From the NCBI GenBank assembly GCA_035222895.1, contig JAVYIG010000065.1, positions 496,001 to 560,000 on the forward strand: DNA of 64,000 bases. The letters are read 5' to 3'. The notes beneath the pieces were generated by a model, which was not told the origin of the DNA, did not search any database, and saw nothing but the letters and a program-made list of their open reading frames with translations. The stretch comes from Strongylocentrotus droebachiensis (lineage: Eukaryota > Echinodermata > Echinoidea > Camarodonta > Strongylocentrotidae). Both the position numbers and the translations under genes were made by a program. Shown piece after piece: positions 48,401 through 63,400 of the stretch (position 1 is its first letter; each line of letters begins with the position of its first letter).

Positions 48401-51400
48401 CATCATCCTTTCCCAGTTGCTTACTGTCAAGTGGCAGTCTCTTTCATAACGTATTTGCATAAACAGTTCTCAAATTGATCTTGATTTCTTTTCTTCTTCA
48501 GTGAATTATTATTTCCAGTAAATTATCTCCTGCTATCTGAAGAAGAGTATGAACATGGCTTGCTCCCTACAGTGCCATTCTCTAAAGTAATTCATTTTAG
48601 GTAAAAGCTTCAAGTTCAAGAGAGAGAGAGAGAGAAGGGGGAGGGGAGAAAGAATGAATCGCATACCCTTAAGTCTTTAAATCATTGCTTTCTTCATTAT
48701 TCTGTCAAATGCAAAAGATATGACAATTTGCAATTACATTTCAACATAGCCACAATCTCTACACTTTTTCGGGGTAAATCCCTTTTTATTAAACGCTGAG
48801 CTCCTATCCTAACTAAAGTCCTTCCAGACTGAGCTCCTATCATCGATTTTCTCCCAGCAATAATTCAACACCCTTTTTGAAGAGCAATCACGCACTCGGT
48901 CCAGTAAGATTAGCTAAAGCCCTACTCATATGCCACACTTGCACCGTGGGCACTATAAGCCCATTTGAATAGGTACATGCCCGAGGAATGGCTTGTTCTG
49001 TCCAACATCCACTTCAGATATGGAAAATAAACAATACTTTTGATGACTCTATGGCTATAATATAATCAGTTGACTTTTTTTAAGGACTAGCCTGAATTGA
49101 GTAGCAAAAGTAACATAACAAAATATATAATATAACTTTGCTATATGCTCATTGTAAGGTGATCATATCTTTAACCATGTCCTTATGTACATCCCTTTTG
49201 CAATAGAACAATAATAAATGCTGTATTTATCTGGCATGTATTAAACACATCTACATCTAAATGCTTTACAGATTCAGGCTAGCCTGCACGAAATGTACAC
49301 ATCTTCTCTACTCCAGGGGACCATTTCAGCCAGATGACGTTTAAGATCATTGTATTTTTTAATATTCCATTGAACGATTCTCTAACCAACTTCCCCCTCA
49401 TGTAAAAGACCCCACTGTGTGATTACCACTGTATGAATCGCTATAGATGCCAGGGGGCAATTTAAGTTTACAGGGAATGATTTAGATTGTGCTACTTCTA
49501 GTACTTGAGGGATGCGTTCTCGTAACGAGCTGAACCCTGGGCTTTGATTCAAGGATAATCTTGAGTTATGGAAATGAAATTTGACTCACTGTTATGAGAA
49601 CTGGGGGGTGTTTCACAAAGATCCTAAGTCGAACTTAACTCTAAGTTGAACTTTAACATTATGGAGAGCCACTTGTAGCCTCATAATAAAATATATTCAA
49701 AAGCAAATTGAAGTATTTTAGACTTTTCATAAATTTTCATAAATCAAGAACATGAAATCTCCTTGATAAAAGAAAATATGAATGATTTGAATCAACATTT
49801 AATGCCTTTTAAAATAACTTTTACAAAATATTTTCATAACTCTTAAGTCCAACTTAGAATCTTTGTGAAACACCCCCCTGATTGACTTATTCCTTTGATA
49901 TGTTTGCTGCTTATAAGGTGTTCATTTACGTGTTCTTGTTTTTACTTTGGGTTGGTGCTTTATTCAATTATTTTATGTAATTAAATACTGTAATAAATAG
50001 TGATATTGATGAGTAATATGAGTAATTGTAATGATGAGGCCTTGTTTTGAAGGCCGATGGCCTATGCAGTTCCCTTCCACATTGTCATTTCATCTTTATC
50101 TTCTTTAAAAAAAAGTATATCACATTGTACATATCGAGGGTTCAGTGACACAAAGACTTAACTCCACCCAACACCCTATTGAAGTCAATGGCTAGTGAAA
50201 CAGAGACTTAACTCCTTAAGGCCACAGTGCTCAGTGACACACAAACCACTTTTTCTCAAAATGGCCAAAATGGAGTTACGTCTTTGTGTCACTGACCCCT
50301 TGATATATATGTACGATTTCTATGCTATATGATGATTCTTTATACGATGTTATTTTCATAGTGTGAAAACGCTATCAAACTTACATGCTTCATGGCATCT
50401 GCCGAGTTTATCCAGATCGTCCTGCTGATAGTATTCATACACCGAGGTACCGAGCACTTCAAAAGGTAAATAACCAATGATTGGAGGAGCCCTGGAAGAA
50501 AGGAGAAAAAACAATTTATTTGATAATTATCAAAAGACACTAATTTGTTTGTGTTTGAAGTATTGAGGTGGATTTCATTAAAAATCTGTCCATCTTATGG
50601 CTCGTTCACATATATGTCACTGTGACCGTAAACCAGAGCAGATTGTCTGTACTATAAAATGAATGGCAAATGGGGATGAAAAAAGTAGCTGCATGCAACA
50701 ATGGTCCTACACATACTCCCTTTTGTGTGTTGTAAGATACAAAACTTTGAGGTACAGTACGCTTTAAAAAACGATGTGGTAAACCTATGCATATGTGAAC
50801 AGACCTTTATGCAACATTTTCCTCCTTCCTTTCAATAACTTCACATTTTCCTCACCAATATGATGACAATCAAAAGTAGGTCACACCATGCATTTATTTC
50901 AATTGCCAATCTAAGGCCAGACACATTTAGGTCATGTTTCCTAAATTATATGTACAAGCATGCTCCCCGACCACGCAGGAACAATCATCTCCAAACCAAA
51001 TTATGATACAAGGACGTGACAGTACAATGAAATTAAACCATCCTGGTAACTGCTGAGTAAATCTCCCCCCTGGCACCATTTGAGTAGCTCTCATCACAAA
51101 TAACCATTTTATTTCAATCAGAAATATAATGCCTGTCATTATCTTATGGTAAAGGGTTTTTAATGACTCCCTCCAGTCTTTAAACCGAAGGACATTCGCA
51201 AATGAAAATCTTCTAGCAATTTTTATCTTCCAGAAGTTTCACTCTTTAACCATCCGTGAAGTCCGAAATATCAAACAACTGTCTTAATATATATCTTCTT
51301 TTTTTTTCTTCTCGTAACTCTATCTATCATTTTATACAAGAGGGCAGTCGCACATAATGGTCTGGTAACTTCTAAAAATTTGAGTTTACAATAAGTTTCT

Positions 51401-54400
51401 TATTGTGTGGCTTTCATACTTTTTGTTCTACTTCTGCAGTTTAACACAAATGATTCCAACAAATTATGCTCTGTCTGGGCTAAATACAGGTGTATTTCAA
51501 AACTGTAAGGTTATAAGCTATAGCTTCATTTTTAATATATACAAAAGAATCATTTGCTAAAACTGAAATCCAGCATATTATATTAAAACTTTCTCTAAAC
51601 AGTTACAATTGCTTGTGTGTTTTGTTAAAGAAAATAATCAGAAACTGCATAAATTTCAGATAGCATGACACTTTTGCAGATCTCAACTACTTGCATGCTT
51701 TATAAAAGTATCTGGCTTTGAATTAAGTAGGAGATCTAGTGTCTTCATCTTCTCTCACAAGAATACTGCCCATACTGCTAATATCGAAAATGGGCATGGA
51801 ACTTTGAAATATTTTATTTCTAGCAGAAAACTCTGAAATATAATCATTACAAAGTTACAAACATCAAACAAACATGGTCTGCAGAGGCCTAAGGACTTTA
51901 ACTTTTGTATCTTTTAACACTGAGTTTAATCGCTGTAATGTGAACACATCATTTATTTGTAGTTTACTTCACACAATTCTGGTTCTATAATACTTGTTTC
52001 TTTTCTCTACCGTTTGTCTTGGACATTTCATTTCTTACTATATTTTGTTTGGGAAATGGATGTTTTGCCATTGTTCTTTGTCATTTGTTCATGTTAATTG
52101 TATTGTGTTATTGTACCATTTCTGGTCCCCATGGAAAACCAGCAGTTTATTTTATCTTGTAATTAATTATTTATTTGTTATTGTTTTACTGAATGCATGT
52201 TGTCTTTTTATACGGAAATAAAACAAACAGACTGAGTTAAAGGCCTTCTGTCTCTCATGAAGTGGCATGAGGCTATGCATGTGATACTTAAAAACATTTG
52301 ATGCCAGAAGTTGGCTACCTACATGTAGAAGGGAAGTGGACTGTGCGGTGTTTTACGAGTCTCATACATAATTGAAAATAGCATCTCCAATTACATACTC
52401 TATGGTTATTATTAGCTTTCAGCTTCAGCCGTAAAATGCATAAGGAGCACATCTCAGATTTGTCATGTTGAGTTAAAAAAAAATTCTTCCAGAAGATTCG
52501 AGGCGAGAAGATTGCTACCTCAAAGAAATCAGTCAGTGTAAATGCTGCTAACATTGAAAGAAAGTGAATTATGAGGGATATTTTACGACTATCATGCATA
52601 ATTGAAAATTTGCACAGACGATATATACGGCGCTCTGCTATCATTAAATCTCAGTTCCTCCTGAAAAGGGTACAAAATCTTGTATTTATAGATAAGCCTA
52701 ATGCATAATTGCACTACAATACAATGTACATCCCCCATAAAAGCTATCACATGGGTGTAAACTTAAGCGACTATTTTCAAACCCTAAACATGATACAGTT
52801 GCAAATGTAAATAATTAAGACCGCTAGCGCTCAAGGGAGAGAAGTGGTGCAGGCTTAATGTCATACTGCAGGTTACTTTAGTACAGGTTTTAATGAGAAA
52901 TATAAAGGGAAACAAAAAATGAATTCTTTATAGAGAGATGGTCACCAAGAGTATCTCCCTCCATCAAATCGTACCATTGACTAATTCTGAAAACAAATTG
53001 GTTGAATTTGTCAGACATTAAGTGGGCTAAGTATTGATCAAGGTTCAATGTGTTCTTCTACATTTCTTTTGTTTTCATTCAAATATTTCAGACAAATTAA
53101 TTTCAAAGCTTGAAAATTGGCAATTTTATGAATTCTATTTGATAAGCGTGTGAAATTGGAGACCACTGCACTCCTTACAACTGGACCACTACATCAACCA
53201 TAAGACGTGCAGTCGCCTAAAGCTATCATCAAAAGGGCCTTGAGAAGATGAGCATTTCATTTCCAGTGGATTTGGCGTCTTTCAAATCTCATCTTTCAAA
53301 TCTTAAACCTTATAATAATTATAATTACCTGTGGTCTAAGAAGAGGAATTTCCAGTCGAGACTATGCCTTGATGTGAATTCATTCCCCTTCTCAGTGAAA
53401 GTAGCCATCTCTCTACTAAGCTGCGTGGAGAGGAGTCTGACCGTTGCTACAAAGCAATACTTCGGGGTGGTGGCCATGTCCGTGAAAGCCGCCGCTGGAG
53501 AGGGAGGGGAAAGTAAGAAAAAGCTTTCAACAAGATTTGCCAAAATAGCACCATGGAGACAAAAAAATGATGTACCTCTTTAAAAATTTACAAAATACCA
53601 TGCCTGTGAATGCTGCCACAGATCAGAAAAAATTGTTATAAATCTTTAGAAGGGTTTATAGCCAAAAAAGCAGTGCTGATAATATTTATCTATATTTATA
53701 TAGTGCTTCATACTAGTTCTTTCTATTAAAGTGCTTTACACATTAAATGATCACATACATTTTAAAGAACATATGGAGTCAACATACCGGTAACCAGAAA
53801 GTGGACATCAGTGACAGTATTCACAAAGACAAAAATAGACTTACAATGAAATATTGACAATAAAGCCAAAATAGTTCCATATTACAATAGGCCGTATTTA
53901 TGCACTTTATTCTAAGATCAGTTGGACTTAAATCATGGAGATCCATTTGTAGCCTTATTTTGAAATATATTAAAAAGCAAAAATTCAAGTACTTTAGACT
54001 TTCCATAAATTCCCCATCAAGAATATGAAATCTCCCATGATAATAGAAAATATGAATGATTTGAATCAACATTTTATGCCTTTTAAAATAACTTTTACAA
54101 AATATTTTCAAGGATGCTAATGGCTTTCCATAACTGTTAAGTCCAAATTAGAGATAAGTTAACTTTGTGAAACACCCCCCTGGCTGTCATCAGACAATAC
54201 CAGAAGGTTACGTCATGGAGAGATGATCTCTTAAAAAGGTGACCAAAGCTTTCATTCAGACACAAATTTAGTCAAAAACGCATTTGTTTTTCCAACAAAT
54301 ATTTTGTGGAAATTGTACCACACGATCCTCTCTCCAATGCCACTTATAAAAAAAAAGGTTTCAACGTTGAGAATAATGTGAAGACCTCTTTCTCGTCAAG

Positions 54401-57400
54401 CATTTACATAAACACTTCTGAAGGAAAAAAAACGGAATCGCCTTCTCTTTCTAATCATCGTTCGAAAAATTTGATCCATCCTTGAAGGATTATTGAGCGA
54501 GGCCACAGTAAATAGACCCAGCTTCAGGGGTTTTCCCATTCAGAGACTAGCCTTCAGACTAGTCCTAGCGCCCTACCGAAGGCATGTATCTGTTGAAAGA
54601 AATGACTCTTTAATAACTGAACATCTTTTGTTATGTGTGCTCAATAGGGATCTGGTTCGGTGCCGTCCAATAGGAGAGCAAGAATTGGTCCCAGATGGAT
54701 GGTATAGTAATGTTATTAGTAGTGCAAAAATAATCAGCTTAATGGATGCATCTTGGAACAAGTTTGTGGATAATCTAAATTGTGGCAACAACCAGGATGG
54801 CAACAATAACAAAAACACAGACAAAATGCTGATAAACACCCCCTTCATATTTTCAGGAGGCAAAGAGAACTGAATTTAATAACACTTGCATTGCTCTCTC
54901 CTTGCCTTTCTGCATGGTCACTTGTTTGCCACACATGCAATTTTGCACAAACAAAAGGCACCAACTAATGGAAGGATTGCTGTGTGCAACACAATGGTTT
55001 TGCATAATTATCTTGAAGCATTTGATGAATAAAATGTGGCACATGGTGATTGTTTGTTGGTGATTGTTACTTCTATTTCTCATCTTAACCCATAACCTTG
55101 AGTACAATGAATTACTGGCATGTGATCATTAATATACCTAAAAGACTACCCTAGAAAGATCTTTCCGTTAATTACCTTGACCTGTCTTAAGCAGGGAGAA
55201 GCTGCCATTGAAGCGGATGGGTTCATACTCAGCAGGTTTGTCCGGCTCTAAAGTCCCTCTCCTCATGTGACAGGAGAAGGAGAACCTCTGGCCTATGATG
55301 TCGGGTGTGCCGTTGGACGGATCTGCCCTGGAGAGGATCTTGAACATCTCCGGTCTGTCATCTTCATGGATAAGTTCATAGATTGTACAGGACTCAAGGT
55401 CTTTCTGTATATGTTGAAAAAGATGGGAATGGAAAATCGGTGATTAGTCTTTTTACCTGTTTACCTACACATGTATCATTTGTCAGCTTGAAGGCCACTG
55501 GGGCGATGGGAAAACGGCTCTTTAGACACTTGTTTTCCTGAGCGCTCTGTCTTTGGTTGTTCTTGTGAGCTGCTCAAAGGCATTCCTGCTTCCTTATAGA
55601 TGCCATCGAGACATGCCTTGGTTAGTCTGCTCCTCAATTTTGTGACCTCTATTCCTCCTTGCAAGATGTTGTTTGTTCTTCTACTTCAAATAAAAGGCCA
55701 AATTAGCATGAGATACTAGACATAGTCAAGTCCGAAAGGACTAGAGATGTTTGATCCATGCAGCAGTGATGTGATTTCTGAGAACGATGTGGCATGAAAC
55801 CTAATTGGTCTCCTAACAGAGATGTCCCAAGTCCGATACCACATTGAAATGCTAGTACTCTGCCTTTGGAAAGGCAGTAATCCTCAATTATCAAGTCCCT
55901 CAGATACGACTTAAAAGCCATTTGTACACCAGTTGTTTATTCACAAGCATGTGGGTACTCGCTTTCTTAGCAGTCAAGTAAAATAAATATCAACAATTAT
56001 ACACCAATTTGGTTAGAGTTCTGCTAACTGTACCTCCTCCAATCTGTTGTAGCGGGGGTGCTAAGGAATGGTGAACAAAAGTTTAACTGTTCATCAACCC
56101 AAATTATCGCATAATCCTCCGACAGACCATGTCATGACTAGGCAGCCCTCGGTCTGTAGATTTGTTACAGCACTTTTGAAATCATATCGGATATACAGAT
56201 CAAGCAGAGCCCCCTAGGGGCAAAGATGAAACATGCACAGGGCCGTGTCACAACAAACGTTGATCCGATAAACACGTTCAGATTTGATGTTTTACGAGTG
56301 GCCTTTCATTTGGAGATATGCTTTCCCAGATAAACTCTGCGTAGATCATAAAATGGTAATGATCTTCCAGTTCAAATTAATTCCTCTCATATCAGAATAA
56401 CGATCTACTCTATAAATAGAATCTCTCATCCGTGTGGAGGGAACATATTGTATCAATGCTGCTGCATCTGTTTTGCATAATTTACGTCACTAGAATACAA
56501 ATTCAATCGAGTAACAAGTACACTAATATGTACAGATTCAACTTATCACATTGAAGGCAGTCTGTGAACACAGGTGAAATTATCAGAATCATTGCAAGGC
56601 TGTACAGGGTGTGTCGAAAAAATGTCAATCCTCTCTTTTTTTTTTAAAAGGACAAACATTTCACATCCAATACAGAAATGGAAGGTCTTTTTTTAACCTC
56701 TCTTAATTCTAAAGAAAGAATATTATTACTCCAAGAAAAGTGGGAGGAATGTATTTGTACACTTGATTTTATAAACAATCACAATCCACAAACTCTGGAG
56801 CGAGAGATAAATCCATGATTTGAGCTTGCAGTGTCAATGCATCTAGATAATAACCAGCCCTGTATTCATGATCAAATCACCTCAGGCAATAGGGAGATTG
56901 ATGTAAACATCTACTTTAAATCAATAATTTCCTCTGGGGTTTGCAAGTTGTAACACACATTCAATCAACTTGGAAATACCCGGTTTCTCACTAGTGTTAC
57001 CATGGTTACTTGCTTGCTCAGGGTGAAATCAGCTGGGGATAATCATTCAGCTGGTTCAGTGATTTTCTAGTTCACTCTCAAAGGAAAATGAAATGAGTTA
57101 ATTGGTCAAGGTTGATCAAAATGTCTTTTTCTTGATGTATCTACATGTAGTTGATGTCATTTTTTGGTCTTCCGTGTTCAGTAGGTTTGAGAAACTAAGG
57201 GGACAACAGTGGTGTCTTCTTCAAGACAGATAATTGTTTCATTATCAATATTTCCTTTTTAAGCCCACCGCACACTACAAGATTGTTCTGCGATCCGAGT
57301 TTTGAAGAAATGGCAATTGTATAGATATAAGATCTAGACAAACATCATCTCCCTGATTTAACTTCTAAATACTGATAAGAGAGCTAACTACCAGAATTTT

Positions 57401-60400
57401 TGTGTATTGAACTCTCCTAGTCAGAATAAAAGCTGAATATTGCAAATTCTTCAAAAGTTGGATCGTATAGTGTGGCGTGGGCTTAAAATACACTGGTTTC
57501 ATATACATGAATTCCCTTTCATGTGAGTTACTGTGATATTCCTAATGTATTGTATGTTCACAGACAATTTGCTTTGATAAATTTATACATGTATACTGAG
57601 GGCTATTTGGAGGCTTATTTATAATTGAAACAACTAGTCATAACACAAGATGGTCATCAGTGATTTGTACAAAATATCTGAAATATAATAGTGAATGTGT
57701 GTCTACCCTCAACCACCACCACAACCTTCCGTTAAATCTACAAGGTATTTGAAAGTTCTCCTTCCAAGTACCAAGTACTAAGTGCCATAGAACTGTCTAG
57801 CTGTTAAAGCCATAAGGAATTTTTCCTGTATGAGTGTCTTATAATGAAAACATCATATGGCATATTAGATATCTTACCATTGTTTCGGACAAAAACTTGA
57901 TAAATAACCACATTCCACTTCCTTTTTTAACATAGTTTATAAAATATTATATATTCAGCATTCAAAAGATACATAAGCCTGACCTTTAAATCATATCTTT
58001 TCATCTCATGGGCACATCCTGTCAAATCTATCCTCACTCTCGAAAGATGTAAATTTCCTAGTATCATTAAAAAAACTAGATCACAGGAGAGAGACATTAT
58101 CCTCTCAGGCAGACTGTAAAATTGGGAGGAAAGCATGAAATATAGAAAAGAAAGGAATTTCTGCTCTATTTCTTTTCCCTTTATATGTGTGTGTGGGGGG
58201 GGGGGGGGCATTTCAAGATGCAGTAATGCATGACATACTTTGTGTTAATAATGTCCCTTAATAATTTCATTCTGCCTGCTTCAATGCTTTTGATATGGAT
58301 GACATGCACTGGTTCATAAATCAGGGCACTGTTCCATAAGACTTGTTTGTTATCAGTAACAAGTTACTATGAAAGTTATAAGCTACTGAAATTGTGGCAT
58401 TAGATTGGCTGCGAACAAATTTGTCATAGAAATTGAGCTTTGTGACTGGTAACAAGTTTTATGAAACAAGGGTCCAGGAGATTGAGATACAAAGTAAATT
58501 GTACCAGTTAAAGGCCATACAAACTAGAGATTCTGAATCTTACAGTCGCATGCCAGTAATTTTCGGCACAGAGCAGATGGGCCGAGGTCCTCATGAGGTA
58601 TATCACGGAGTTGCCAATTTGTATTAAATCAATAAAAACTTTTTTAATTCAAAACTTCTAATTTTTTCCCTCAAACTTTCATTGATCTGTTTCTCTCATA
58701 TTTCCATGTCCATTAAAAGTTACATTTATGAGGTATGTCACAGAGATGCCAATTTGTGTTAAATCAATTACAACTTTTAAAATTCAAAACTTCTTAAATT
58801 TTTTCTCGAACTTTCATTGATCTGTTTCTCTCATATTTCCACGTCCATTAAAAGAAACTAAATATCGGGGTGGACTTTCCCTTTGAAGCAGAGGAACAAC
58901 GTACCGGTAAATGTCTCAGTAGAGAGATGACACTGTCTGAGGTATATAAGATATGGCCTTGCTGGGAGAAGACTATCATAAAACCATCCAGAGCTTCTAA
59001 CATCAGCTGACTGAACTCATCATCAGACAGGAACGACGGTTTCCAGTTTTCGTTGATTGCGTTCTTCTCGGATTTCATCACCATGTCTGTGGACATAAAA
59101 ATGGGTAGGAACAAAAACAAATATTTGGCGTCAGATAGTTAAGAGGTCACTACTAAATCTACATCTCTGCATATATCTGATATTCAGGCATGTAACTTCT
59201 AATTTTCAAAGATTTTGGGGGAAGGGGGGGGGGGGGGCATTGATGGTAAAACAAGGAGATCGTGATTGGAGAAGCCAAAAAAGATGACAACATAAAGGGG
59301 TAAATATAAGTAATTACCATGTTAATGGGACGAGCCAAAATGTTTGTTTTCATTTGAATGTATTTTATAGGGAAAATTAAAAACATTTATAAGAAATTAG
59401 AAAATCATGAAAAATGATAAAAAGTGACAGGAAAAAAGTGACAGGAAAATTTTCCAATTGGAAATGATTTACTGCGATTGTCAGCTACTGTACATAGGCG
59501 TGCCTATGCGGATTCTGACATCCATTAACGCGAGCATCAAGAGAACCTTGATTGCATGGGCACCATTTTCACCTGATCCTTCCAAGGCAACACTGAAATG
59601 GTAGCCAGAACATCCACTATCACACAAAACATCTTTGCCAACATACGCCATGTACATTCTACACCAACTTTGTTTTAAAGATAGAGTCAACTACCAGTAC
59701 TTATCATTCAATTGCACTGTGAAAGAAGCTGTCCCCTAGTTACCTGGGATGGAGAGTACCTTACGTAAGAATTTTGTGTACTGTTACTGTGAGGTTTGAG
59801 AACCTTAAGAAATTTAATAGCAAGTGAACTCGATATGGCTGAAAATAATACAGAGTGAAAAGTATTGCACAGATCTATTTGTTTATTTTTATTTTTTTCC
59901 TTAAAAGAGGCAAAATGTATACAAATGAAGGAGATGAGAAATACCACTAGATAATGGAAAGCCATAATATGGTACATAGGCAAGTTTATATGGGTATATA
60001 TGGGACTGCACAGACATGAGGCATCAAATATAACATACAAAGTTCCACAGTATTTCTAGTCATATTTAGAATATATGAACATATCAACATTTGAAGTGTA
60101 AGTTTCGTTTGATTCTGTGAGAATTCATTTTCTTTTTTTTACCTGAACTCACCTTTATCTTTAATGCTACAAGATATTCCTCCATATAGGAGTATAAAAG
60201 AATAAGAAAGCTGACGAATTGCTTCCACCCATTACAAGAACTCAACCTTCTCTTCAAAAGCTTGCAGTGCTTGGATGCAGCAATGCAAAGAAAAGTGCAT
60301 ATGTACTCGCTTGTTTGACAAATCAAATTAAATCAATCAAATGATTTTAAGTACCGTAAGTAAAAGCCTTTCCTGCCCAGCTCGTAATGGAATTTCAATC

Positions 60401-63400
60401 ATTAATCACATCAGCCATCAATTTATCTCTCATTCTGAATAAAGTTCCATGAGGAAAATTTTGCATCTTGCTTCCTTTATCCATATGACGCAGTAAACCA
60501 GCGCATTTTTTTTACAATGACGTACATGTAAGATGTAATACCTCTCACATTCCTATATCTTATAACACAGAGTTCAGTGAATATGTGTTGAACATTTGTT
60601 ATGGGCCTCGATGTCTTATGTCAATGTGCATGAGTGTCAAATAGAGTCTTTGTATGCAGGCCACACAATGTTCATACCACAAGTATAATTTGTCACCAAA
60701 AAAAGAGAGGGAAAATAAGTACCGTATTTGCCGGCGTAAAGGCCGCACCGCCGTATAGGCCGCACCCCCAACTTTGACATTTCGTAGAGGAAAAAAAAAA
60801 AAAAAAAAAAGAGAGAAAAAAAAACGGACCAAACAAAATGATCGTAATTTTCTTGTAGAACACTCTTTTTTTTTTTTACAAACTATACCAAATTCATCAA
60901 TATTCTTATAAATCAACAAGAAGTTAACCTCAAAAATGATCATAATTTAGCAGATCTTCATCGACTTTTAAGCTAGTACTGTATCGTAAGCAGATTTGGT
61001 ATCCTACAATACCCCTACCTCGATGTGTGGTGTAATCCGAAATAGTGTTTTTCGACCTGCGCAGTTGCGTTGCGCGGCAGCTAGCTCCGTAAGTATTAAC
61101 GGCCTGTCCCTTTTTTTACTTTTTGGCGATGCAATGGTACGGACTTAGATCTAGATCTATCGGCAGATTTTATTAGAAAAATAAGTTTTTTCGTCTTCAT
61201 GTCAACTATGCAACATAAAATTGTCGGTAAGTTGTGTGGAGTTATTCTAGAATTGTCCTGTACCGTTGTCTAGTCATGCTACCGTTCCTATAGTCCCATA
61301 CGTGCAAATGGACGTGATGTTTTGACCGCTGAATTTTGTTGTTGTTACGTATACGCCGCACCCCGACTTTTTGATTTTTTCTCAGCCGAAAATACTGCGG
61401 CCTTTACGCCGGAAAATACGGGGGTAAGTGAGATTTGAAATGGATTCCAAAAACAGAGCAATTACTCCATCCATGTAGTATTCATTAAAGGCACTATGCA
61501 ACATATTGATAAAATCATCTGCTGAGCTGCTGAGAGCCAATAGAGCATTGAGTCGTGAGTCAACACATAGCTAACACCCGACTACCTCTCAACTGATGAT
61601 GTTGTCATGATGATTGTTAAAATGTGTAGTAATCTATCTACGGATGTCAAGAAAACTCCCAATTAAAATTTCAAGAACGTTACCAACAAAAGTAAGAGGA
61701 AAATCAAGTTGATATGAATAAGACTTCAATATGTATTGCAAAATAAATATATATAAAACAGTATATCTAAAATGATTAAATCAAAGATACTATTATAATT
61801 CAAAGTGTTATTTCAATGGAATTCCAAAAGAATTTCATCATCTATTGTAAATTTTCGCATGCATTAAATTTTTTGCAAAATTTTGGGATTGGTTCAGATT
61901 TGTAAGTTTCATGATGTGAAATAATTGAATTACAATTTACAAACACTAAATATGTTGCAATTCACATAAATATGTTGCTGAAAGGTTCTGGTTTCTGATA
62001 TATAATTTAATGTTGCTTCTCAACGCGACTTCTCAACATGTATTTTTACAAACCAAACAATACTTTTAAAAGTTCTGGCGTTGACAGAGAATCACATTGG
62101 TACAGAATCCAATTAAATTTTACTCACAGATGAATTACACCCGACAAACAAAAGTAGTTAATAAATCTAATAATGTATTGAATAGGAGTTAAAGGCAGAG
62201 GACTCATGAAAGCTATTAGCACAGAAATGAGAAAGGTAGAGATATCAAGCTACCCGGTGGTCATCAAGTAAGTAGTCGGTACAATGCATGGTCCAGAAAT
62301 ATTAGATTTCTTTCAAATTTTTGTGGGATTTTATTAATGTTGTTGATCTAAACAAACCCAATATTACACAGGTATTGTCATCAGGCTTAGCCTTCAGTTT
62401 TATGACCAACAAGCCTTTAGTAATGTTCTGCATTTTCGACCAATTACCCCCCCCCCCCCCTCCCATATAGATAAAGGGTCTTCGTCTTACATTTCCTTTA
62501 TCCAAAAACTCTCAGAAAATAGGGAGTATTTCATGATAGAACCGGACCACAGGTTTGCTGGGTGAGAGACTTGTACACCTATTAATGGTATTTCCAACAA
62601 GTCTGGATTCAGGGACTTTTGACCCACTAGTACATGTAAACTGACTACCATCTCCCTTTGAATTTAAAAGTTCACAAATTTTGTTATTGTTGTTGCGCAC
62701 TATGGTAACAAATTTATTACGGTAATCAATATACAGTTAACAAATAAATTATTCATACCCCTTGTGAATTTGATGTTTTTGTGTTTTATCGTAACTCAAT
62801 AATGAAAGGTGGACTGGTTGAAGTAGGGCCTTTGTTAAAATGCTTCTAAATGTAAGCTTTGATATGTCACATAAATTGGGACAAATAATTTGTTTACATA
62901 CTTTAAAAAATGACAAAATTTGGTCAGGGTATGTATTTCTCTCCTTTTTCTCCTCCAAATTAAATCAACTTGACATGATAGTCTAATTCCCTCCCACATC
63001 TTGCAGTTTCTCTTGAAAATGTCAAATCTATCACCAGAATGTGTGATTAGTTTCAATAAAGCCAATTACATAATACCCCAATAAACCTAATTGAGTGTCA
63101 ACTCTTGTTAACTTATTACTCAATCCAATCAAGCATTCAAGCCTATACAAATACAGTAGTTTTTGGCAAGGCCCCAAGATCTTCCTGTTAGATTTGTGTG
63201 ATTTTGTTTGCTTTCAAACAGCAAGATACTACAAAAAATTCAGCTGCAGTACTGTAAACCTGGAAACTATGGCGCACATACCGGTACATGTATGTTCGCA
63301 AATTTTGCGAATGGTTCAGATTTGCAAGTTTCATACAGTGAAATGAAGGAATAAACAACCAACACAACAATGAATTTTCGCAATTGACAAAAGGTACTTG

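Noticed and set aside
54493-54873. 126-codon open stretch on the plus strand
   Set aside because: It opens on TTG, not ATG, lies in a CLOCK intron on the opposite strand and has no domain.
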